This document shows, piece after piece, positions 58,202-64,000 of a stretch of 64,000 bases of DNA. The position numbers were made by a program, and so were the translations under genes. The stretch's first letter is position 1, and each line of letters opens with the position of its first letter. The notes beneath the pieces are model-generated. The model did no database searches, was not told the origin of the DNA, and was given only the letters and a program-made list of their open reading frames with translations. Source of the DNA: TMP-86 sp044226865 (GTDB lineage: Bacteria > Pseudomonadota > Gammaproteobacteria > Steroidobacterales > Steroidobacteraceae); assembly GCA_044226865.1 (NCBI GenBank), contig JBGAGE010000008.1, forward strand, positions 186,001 to 250,000. The letters run 5' to 3'.

Positions 58202-60711
58202 GCCGCAACAACCCGGGCATCGTGCTGCGGGTGTTGCTGCTCGCGCAGATGCGCCAGCAACCGGCTCGCTTGCTGATCATGATCGTGGTGATCGCGCTGG
58301 GCGTGGCGCTCGGCACCTCGGTTTACCTCGTCAACGCCACGGCGTTGAACGAATTCACCACGGCGACCAAACGGCTGGTGGGAGAAGCCGATGTGATCGT
58401 GCGCGGTTCGGCGGGCGGGTTTTCCGAGCAGTTGTATCCCGAGCTTGCCCGCGATCCACAGGTGCGCGTGGCAAGCCCCGTGCTCGAACTGCAGGCGGCG
58501 GTGCCGGGCCAGCGCTCACCGCTGAAGATCATGGCCGTGGACATCTTCAAGGCCGGCGCGCTGCAACCCACGCTGTTCGGCGACGTCAGCGGCGACCTGC
58601 GCCGCCTGTTCGCGCCCCGCGGCATCTACTTGAGCCAACGCGCAGCGCTCGAGCTTCGCAGCGGTCCCGGCCATGCACTGACCGTCATCATCGGCAACAC
58701 GCCGGTTTCCCTGGAGGTGCTGGGCGTGATGTCCGCCGACAGCTATCCCCAATCGATCGGCCTGATGGACATCGCGGCCGCGCAGTGGACCTTTCACCGG
58801 CTCGGCCTGCTCAACCGTATCGACCTGCAATTGCGCCAAGGTGCCGATGCGCACGCCTTTGCCGCGCAACTGGCCGCGCGGCTGCCGGCGGGCGCGGTGG
58901 CCGTGGCGCCCGAGGTGGAGCGTGACCGCGCGGTCACCCTCACGCGCGCCTACCGCGTCAACCTCAACATGCTGGCGCTGGTTGCGCTGTTCACCAGCGC
59001 CTTCCTCGTGTTCTCCATCCAGTCGCTGGCCATGCTGCGCCGGCGCGCGGCGATTGCCCTGCTGCGCGCACTTGGCGTGACGCGCCGGCAACTGCTGCAG
59101 GCGTTGCTCACCGAAGGCGTGGTGATCGGCGCCGCGGCCTCCGCGCTGGGTGTCGGGTTGGGCGTGCTGCTGGCCGCCGCCGTGGTGCAATGGCTCAATG
59201 GCGATTTCGGCAATGGACAGGTGCACGTGGATGCTGCGCTGCCGCACCTGCAGCCCACCGCCCTGCTGCTGGCCTTCCTGGCAGGCACTGCCTTTGGCGC
59301 AGTCGGCACCTTGCTGCCGGCCGCCGAGGCCGCGCGGCGCGACCCGGCACGCGGGCTCAAGGCGGGCGATGCGCAACTCGAAGTGCGCCCGCGCCGCTGG
59401 TTCCTGCCGGGCGCCTGCCTCATGCTGCTGTCTGGCGCATTGCTGGCATTGCCCCCGCGACACGGACTGCCGATCGCCGGATATGCCGCCATCGCCCTGC
59501 TGCTGTTCGGCGGCATCGCGTGGGTCCCGTTGTTCACGCAGTCGGCATTGCGCTGGCTGCCGGGTACGCGTCGCACGTCCTTCGCGCTCGCCCTGCGGCA
59601 ATTGCGCGCCAGCCGCGCCACGGTGTTCCTGAGCCTCGCGCCGATCATCGTCAGTTTCGCGCTGATGGTGTCGATGGCCATCATGGTGCACTCCTTCCGC
59701 CAGTCCTTCGAAGCGTGGTTGAACAAATTGCTGCCCGCCGACGTGCAATTGCGCCTGCCCGCCGGCAGCGACACCGCCGCCTTGGACGCTGCGGATCAGC
59801 AAGCGATCAGCCGCTTGCCCGGCGTGTCGGTGGCCGATTTCCGCCGCACTCGAACCTTGTACCTGGACGCGGCGCGCGAACCGCTGACGCTCATCGCGCG
59901 CGACATGCGCACCAAACCCGCGGCCGACATTCTCCCGCTGGTGGCGAGCGCCGGCGGACATCCGCCTTCCGAATCGGTATGGATATCGGAAGCCGTCGCC
60001 GACAAATACGGATGGCGTGCGGGGCAACGCGTGCACCTTCCCATCGGAGCGGGTGCTGACTGGTGGGTGGCCGGCGTCTGGCGCGACTACGCGCGCACCG
60101 AAGGAGCACTCGTGGTCGACCGCGAGCGTTATGTGGCGCTCAGCGGCGATGCCGACTCCAACGATGCCTCGCTCTGGCTGGCGCCGGAGGCGGACGCGAC
60201 CGTCATCGCGCAGCGATTGGCACAACTGCATGGCGCCGGCGGAACGCTGGAGGTGATGACCAGCGGCGAGGTAAAGCGCCGCTCGTTGCGAATCTTCGAT
60301 CGTGCATTCGCCGTCACATACGGATTGGAATCCCTGGCCGTGCTGATCGGCCTCGTCGGCATCAGCGTGGCCGCAAGCTTCTCCGCCATCACGCGCCGTG
60401 CGGAGTTCGGCATGCTGCGGCATGTGGGCATGCTGCGCCGGCAGGTCGTGGAAATGCTGGCGGCGGAGGGAGTCGCGACCGCGCTGTTGGGAACCATGTA
60501 CGGGCTGGCGCTGGGCTTCGTGCTCAGCCTGGTGCTGGTGTTCGTGATCAACCGGCAATCCTTCAACTGGAGCATCGACCTGTCGATCCCCATCGTGCAG
60601 CTGGCGACGTTTGCCGCGGCGCTGCTGCTGGCCGCCGCGATCACCGCCGTGGTGAGCGGACGCGCGGCGCTGAGCGGGGATGCGATCCGCGCCGTGAGGG
60701 AGGATTGGTGA
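58198..60711 (+). CDS. Large FtsX-like ABC permease
   Basis: An 837-residue permease with duplicated FtsX units. An N-terminal helix (about 23-45) is followed by a large periplasmic domain, three helices beginning near 255, 300 and 350, two or three further helices near 400-440, a second periplasmic domain, and three C-terminal helices in the last 150 residues. This double arrangement is typical of permeases paired with a LolD-like ATPase. The stop overlaps the next gene as GTGA, so all three genes are coupled. Confidence 0.9.
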   Translation: MSRNNPGIVLRVLLLAQMRQQPARLLIMIVVIALGVALGTSVYLVNATALNEFTTATKRLVGEADVIVRGSAGGFSEQLYPELARDPQVRVASPVLELQAAVPGQRSPLKIMAVDIFKAGALQPTLFGDVSGDLRRLFAPRGIYLSQRAALELRSGPGHALTVIIGNTPVSLEVLGVMSADSYPQSIGLMDIAAAQWTFHRLGLLNRIDLQLRQGADAHAFAAQLAARLPAGAVAVAPEVERDRAVTLTRAYRVNLNMLALVALFTSAFLVFSIQSLAMLRRRAAIALLRALGVTRRQLLQALLTEGVVIGAAASALGVGLGVLLAAAVVQWLNGDFGNGQVHVDAALPHLQPTALLLAFLAGTAFGAVGTLLPAAEAARRDPARGLKAGDAQLEVRPRRWFLPGACLMLLSGALLALPPRHGLPIAGYAAIALLLFGGIAWVPLFTQSALRWLPGTRRTSFALALRQLRASRATVFLSLAPIIVSFALMVSMAIMVHSFRQSFEAWLNKLLPADVQLRLPAGSDTAALDAADQQAISRLPGVSVADFRRTRTLYLDAAREPLTLIARDMRTKPAADILPLVASAGGHPPSESVWISEAVADKYGWRAGQRVHLPIGAGADWWVAGVWRDYARTEGALVVDRERYVALSGDADSNDASLWLAPEADATVIAQRLAQLHGAGGTLEVMTSGEVKRRSLRIFDRAFAVTYGLESLAVLIGLVGISVAASFSAITRRAEFGMLRHVGMLRRQVVEMLAAEGVATALLGTMYGLALGFVLSLVLVFVINRQSFNWSIDLSIPIVQLATFAAALLLAAAITAVVSGRAALSGDAIRAVREDW

Positions 60712-61805
60712 GGTTGCTGTGGGTGTTCCTGTTGCTGATCCTTGCCGCGCCAGGCCGCGCCGCAGCTCCGGCCGTGGAACCCTTGGCAGACGCCAGTGCC
60801 GCGGCGGTGGTGCCAGGCCGCCGGCTCATCTTTCCGCGCGACCATGGGTCGCACGCCGACTTCCGCACCGAATGGTGGTACGTCACCGGCTGGCTGCAAA
60901 GCGGCCGCGGACCCATCGGCTTCCAGATCACCTTTTTCCGCTCACGCACGCCGTGGCAACTGGTGGAGGGCAATCCCAGCGCCTTCACTCCCTCACAGTT
61001 GCTGATCGCGCATGCGGCGTTATCCGATCCGGCAAACGGCCGGCTGCGGCAGGAACAGCGCGTGCAGCGGGCCGGGCTGGGCCTGGCCGGCGCCGACGAG
61101 CGCGACACGCACGTTTGGATGGATCGCTGGGAATTGACGCGTGCGGCCGACGGCGCTTACCGCGCGAGCATGCAAGGCGATGAGTTCTCCTTCGACCTGC
61201 AACTGCGCCCCACGCAGGCACCGCTCCTCAATGGTGACAATGGCTTCAGCCAAAAGAGCCCGCGACCCGCCTCCGCAAGCTATTACTACAGCATCCCCCA
61301 TCTGCGCGTGACCGGCAGTGCATCGAGCAAGGGATCCAGCCTCGCCGTAACCGGCGAGGCCTGGCTCGATCACGAGTGGTCGAGCGAATACCTCGATGCA
61401 GAGGCCGCCGGATGGGATTGGCTGGGATTGAATTTCGACGACGGCAGCGCCTTGATGGCCTTCCGCATCCGCGGCAAGGACGGCGGCACGCGCTGGGCCG
61501 GCGCGTCGTTGCGTGATGCAAGCGGTACCGTTCACATCGCAAGCCCCGCGGAGGTCACCTGGCAACCGCAGCGCTCATGGCGTTCGCCGCGAACCGCCGT
61601 CAGCTACCCCGTGCAATGGACGTTGACGGCAGGAACCCGGCGATGCGGATTGGCGCCGCTGATGGACGATCAGGAGAACGACACTCGCGCCACTACCGGC
61701 GCCATCTATTGGGAAGGCGCCGTGCGTGCCAATTGCGAGGGAATGGCGCCAGGGCGTGGATATCTCGAATTGACGGGCTACGGCCAGGCCTTGCGTCTCC
61801 GCTGA
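60708..61805 (+). CDS. Secreted AttH/CrtC-like lipocalin-domain protein
   Basis: A 365-residue exported protein. It has a signal peptide (LLWVFLLLILAAPGRAAA) and then the AttH domain: FPRDHGSHADFRTEWWYVTG, FQITFFRSRTPW, YYYSIPHLRVTG, and GEAWLDHEWSS. The fold is two lipocalin-like barrels shared with carotenoid hydratase CrtC, but the neighbours suggest a role with the ABC exporter rather than carotenoids. GTG 60708 overlaps the permease stop, preceded by AGGGAGGA. Similar ATPase-permease-AttH triplets are known in other Proteobacteria, function unproven. Confidence 0.87.
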   Translation: MRLLWVFLLLILAAPGRAAAPAVEPLADASAAAVVPGRRLIFPRDHGSHADFRTEWWYVTGWLQSGRGPIGFQITFFRSRTPWQLVEGNPSAFTPSQLLIAHAALSDPANGRLRQEQRVQRAGLGLAGADERDTHVWMDRWELTRAADGAYRASMQGDEFSFDLQLRPTQAPLLNGDNGFSQKSPRPASASYYYSIPHLRVTGSASSKGSSLAVTGEAWLDHEWSSEYLDAEAAGWDWLGLNFDDGSALMAFRIRGKDGGTRWAGASLRDASGTVHIASPAEVTWQPQRSWRSPRTAVSYPVQWTLTAGTRRCGLAPLMDDQENDTRATTGAIYWEGAVRANCEGMAPGRGYLELTGYGQALRLR

Positions 61806-62157
61806 TCCTCTGCCGCGGCGTGAGCATCGTGCGGGATTTAACCTATTCATGTCTTTTTGCGCATCCACCCGTGCCGCCGAATGTCTTCGCGTCGTGATCG
61901 AGCGACACACGAGCCCGTATGTTCTGACAATTCAATTTTGGAATACGCGCTAAGACGCTGTTTTTTCCGGCACTGCGCCGTGCAGTGAATAATCCACCTA
62001 TCCATCGGTCGCCAGTTTTCGCACGCCGCAACCTGTCGTCACATCGAGACAATTGCGTCGCTTGATCGACCTTCGTTAAATCACCGCCGGTCCTACGGCA
62101 CCACGGGAAGCGTTGCCGTAGCGATGTTTTAGATCGACATGTCGGGGAGACGCGTAA
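61806..62157. other. Gene-free, AT-richer intergenic region
   Basis: 352 bases with no convincing gene. It is less GC-rich than its surroundings. It holds CACTGC-GCCGT-GCAGTG (61971-61987), preceded by six T residues, which fits neither strand as a terminator, and the leader hairpin described separately. No sigma70 promoter is clear. Confidence 0.6.
62093..62121 (+). promoter_or_regulatory. Leader hairpin upstream of the Ig-like protein gene
   Basis: CTACGGCA and TGCCGTAG pair perfectly around a 13-base loop, 36 bases before the ATG. It is not followed by T residues, so it may stabilise or regulate the leader. It does not resemble a riboswitch that I recognise. Confidence 0.35.
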
Positions 62158-63039
62158 ATGCGGGAGTTCGTTCGGTGGTTTGGGGGAATCAGCATTGCGA
62201 TTACCTTCGCAATTCCCTTTCGGTTGGCGGAGGCCGCGTCGATGACCTTGTCCGGCATTCCATCGAATTCGGCGATGGTCAACAAGTATTATTACTTCAA
62301 GCCCACGCTCAGCAACGCGACCGCGAGTACGACAAAGTTCTCTATATCTGGCAAGCCGGCCTGGGCTGCCTTCAATTCGGCCACCGGCTCGCTCAGTGGT
62401 ACGCCGAAATTGACGGGAACTTGGCCGGGCATCAAGATTTCCGCATCGGATGGCGTGCGCAGCGCGTCGTTACCGTCGTTTGTGCTCACCGTGGCTCCGG
62501 CAGGGTCGGTCTCGCTGAAGATTTCCGGCACGCCAACCAGGACCGCCGACACCGGCGCGTACTACAGTTTCCGTCCTACGGTGACCGCGCCCAGCGGGGC
62601 CAAACTCGCTTACTCGATCGTGAACAAGCCATCCTGGGCGGCCTTCAGCACCACCACCGGTACCTTGACGGGCAAGCCCACCACCGTCGCCACGTACTCT
62701 GGTATTTCCATCAAAGTGACCGACAGCAAGACCTCGGCGTCATTGCCCACCTTCAGCATTGCCGTAGCCAAGCCCGGGACCGGCACGGCGCTGCTGTCCT
62801 GGGTGAAGCCTGCGAAGAACACCGATGGCACGACACTGTCCAATCTCGCCGGCTTTCGCGTTCACTACGGCAACAGCCTGTCGGCGCTCACCAAGACCAT
62901 CACTGTCGGAGGAGCGAACAGCACCAGCGCCTCCATCGAAGGCCTTGCGCGCGGCACCTGGTATTTTGCCGTGGTGGCCTACACCACGGCCGGCATCGAA
63001 AGTGCGCTGTCCGCAGCGGCAGCGAAGACCATCAAATAG
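62158..63039 (+). CDS. Secreted protein with two putative Ig-like repeats and a fibronectin type III domain
   Basis: A 293-residue exported protein. Signal peptide about 1-27. Two tandem repeats of about 90 residues follow: each has YYFKP/YYSFRP, KPAWAAF/KPSWAAF, TGSLSGTP/TGTLTGKP and SASLPSF/SASLPTF, the pattern of the putative Ig domain (He_PIG). The last 85 residues are fibronectin type III-like (TALLSWVKPAKNTDG, GTWYFAVVAYTTAGIES). No enzyme or anchor is present; it may be an adhesion or matrix protein. It stands alone between unrelated genes, behind a 352-base gap. Confidence 0.8.
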   Translation: MREFVRWFGGISIAITFAIPFRLAEAASMTLSGIPSNSAMVNKYYYFKPTLSNATASTTKFSISGKPAWAAFNSATGSLSGTPKLTGTWPGIKISASDGVRSASLPSFVLTVAPAGSVSLKISGTPTRTADTGAYYSFRPTVTAPSGAKLAYSIVNKPSWAAFSTTTGTLTGKPTTVATYSGISIKVTDSKTSASLPTFSIAVAKPGTGTALLSWVKPAKNTDGTTLSNLAGFRVHYGNSLSALTKTITVGGANSTSASIEGLARGTWYFAVVAYTTAGIESALSAAAAKTIK

Positions 63040-63080
63040 CACCCCGTCAATCAGGGGCCAGCCTCACAGCTTACCTTCAC

Positions 63081-63956
63081 TCAGCTCCCCTGCTCCACCA
63101 CCACACCCACGCTGCGTTCGGCTGAACGCAGCGTGTTGTGCAGAAGCATCGTGACGGTCATCGGCCCCACGCCGCCGGGCACCGGCGATATCAGCGATGC
63201 TTTCTGGCGCACGCCTTCGAAATCCACATCGCCAACGATGCGCCCGTCCGGCAGCCGATTGATGCCCACGTCGATCACCACCGCACCGGTCTTCACCATC
63301 TGTGGCACGATCAGGTTGGGAACGCCGGCCGCCACCACCAGGATGTCGGCCAGCAACGTGAAGATGGCCAGATCCCGAGTCAGCTTGTGACAGATGCACA
63401 CGGTGGCATCGCGCTGCATGAGCATCATGGCGGTGGGTTTTCCCACGATGTTGCTCGCGCCGACCACCACCACATTCCGCCCTGCAATCTCCACCTTCTC
63501 GTGTTCCAACAGCTTCTGCACACCATATGGCGTGCAGGGCGGGAACACGGTGGAGCCGGTCAGCAAGCCGCCGACGTTATACAGGTGAAAGCCATCCACG
63601 TCCTTGTCCGGCGAGATGCGCTCCAGCACCGCATCGATGCCGATGTGCGTTGGCAGCGGCAGCTGCACGAGAATGCCGTGCACGGTGGGATCGGCATTCA
63701 GACGGTCGATTTCCTGCAGAACCCGGCCCTCAGCCACGCTCTCGGGAAACTCGATGCGCTCGGAGCGGATGCCTATTTCCTCGCAGGCACGCACCTTGTT
63801 GTTGACGTACAGCCGCGAGGCCGGGTTTGCGCCGATGAGGATGACGGCAAGCCCAGGCCGCAGGCCATGCGAGGAGGAGAGCTGCTCGACGCGCGCCTTG
63901 TATTCCACCCGCAGCTTGCGTGCAACCTCCTTGCCGTCGATGACGCGCGCGCTCAT
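63081..63956 (-). CDS. folD: Bifunctional methylenetetrahydrofolate dehydrogenase/cyclohydrolase
   Basis: A 291-residue enzyme interconverting methylene-, methenyl- and formyl-tetrahydrofolate. GANPASRLYVNNKVRACEEIG carries the catalytic lysine; QLPLPTHI, VGASNIVGKPTAMML (cofactor site) and SPVPGGVGPMTVTMLL are all present. Length is normal. The ATG overlaps the stop of the gene cut by the right edge as ATGA, so it is the downstream member of an operon. Confidence 0.95.
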   Translation of the reverse strand: MSARVIDGKEVARKLRVEYKARVEQLSSSHGLRPGLAVILIGANPASRLYVNNKVRACEEIGIRSERIEFPESVAEGRVLQEIDRLNADPTVHGILVQLPLPTHIGIDAVLERISPDKDVDGFHLYNVGGLLTGSTVFPPCTPYGVQKLLEHEKVEIAGRNVVVVGASNIVGKPTAMMLMQRDATVCICHKLTRDLAIFTLLADILVVAAGVPNLIVPQMVKTGAVVIDVGINRLPDGRIVGDVDFEGVRQKASLISPVPGGVGPMTVTMLLHNTLRSAERSVGVVVEQGS

Positions 63957-64000
63957 GCGCGCAGCAACAGGTTGTCGGGGTCGAACAGCGGCTCCTTGCC
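63953..64000 (-). CDS. C-terminal end of an unidentified protein (cut by window edge)
   Basis: Only the last 15 codons are visible: GKEPLFDPDNLLLRA, then TGA overlapping the folD ATG. Too short to identify. The overlap shows it is translated in the same operon as folD. Confidence 0.6.
   Translation of the reverse strand, partial: GKEPLFDPDNLLLRA

Noticed and set aside
61971..61987. Inverted repeat considered as the terminator of the AttH gene
   Set aside because: Its T-run lies on the 5' side for plus-strand transcription, and on the minus strand it is followed by A residues, so it fits neither direction.

Overview
The window is a GC-rich, densely packed bacterial chromosome segment with about 54 protein genes, two of them cut by the window ends. 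The gene content points to a gammaproteobacterium: a TatD, YgiQ, HrpA, MnmA, ThrA and PurB set of gammaproteobacterial type, class III and class I polyhydroxyalkanoate (PHA) synthases, and leucine and lysine catabolism. A member of the Steroidobacter, Nevskia or Xanthomonadales-like lineages would fit, but that placement is inference. I see no tRNA, rRNA, insertion sequence, prophage or CRISPR array. Most of the segment is ordinary core chromosome.

Layout. 1-1040: start of uvrC, a family 5 uracil-DNA glycosylase, and between it and the next gene a promoter-hairpin-U-tract unit that looks like a small RNA or leader attenuator. 1041-5244: class II DAHP synthase, then a divergent lysine-catabolism pair (saccharopine dehydrogenase-like protein and ALDH7). 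5251-11966: hrpA, a PepSY/response regulator/histidine kinase operon, and a glycine-zipper envelope protein. 12080-20902: mazG, nudix and fumC on the minus strand; purB, an unknown gene, mnmA and acnA on the plus strand. 20991-27501: a PHA cluster with class III phaE-phaC on one strand and phaR, an SDR, phasin, class I phaC and phaB on the other. 27507-32489: a HAD phosphatase, class I DAHP synthase co-transcribed with tryptophan 2,3-dioxygenase and a YgjP-like metallopeptidase, a TPR protein and tatD. 32522-37833: thrA-thrB-thrC plus a NERD-domain gene. 37989-42832: xdhC-like, ygiQ and a periplasmic Do-type protease. 43010-46005: two unusual signalling genes. 46012-53843: isovaleryl-CoA/methylcrotonyl-CoA leucine degradation genes, a GntR regulator, a phosphotransferase, an SDR and a cupin. 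53788-64000: a subtilase with a sorting-type tail, an aldehyde dehydrogenase, a LolD-like/FtsX/AttH operon, an Ig-like secreted protein, folD and the end of one more gene.

How the genes work together. PhaB makes 3-hydroxybutyryl-CoA, either synthase polymerises it, the phasin coats granules, and PhaR probably represses the phasin and itself; the phaR and phasin promoters share an identical ten-base element at identical spacing. The thr genes form one minus-strand operon with overlapping or abutting genes. The leucine genes diverge from a 73-base region carrying a short palindrome, and the regulator gene overlaps the last plus-strand catabolic gene, so local control is likely.

The most unusual material is at 43010-46005: a Ser/Thr kinase fused to a receiver-like domain without its phosphoacceptor residues, followed by a CheA-like ATPase whose histidine-phosphotransfer helix carries leucine at the phosphohistidine position and which has no CheW domain. 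Together they look like a two-component-derived module in which histidine-aspartate phosphotransfer has been lost or replaced.
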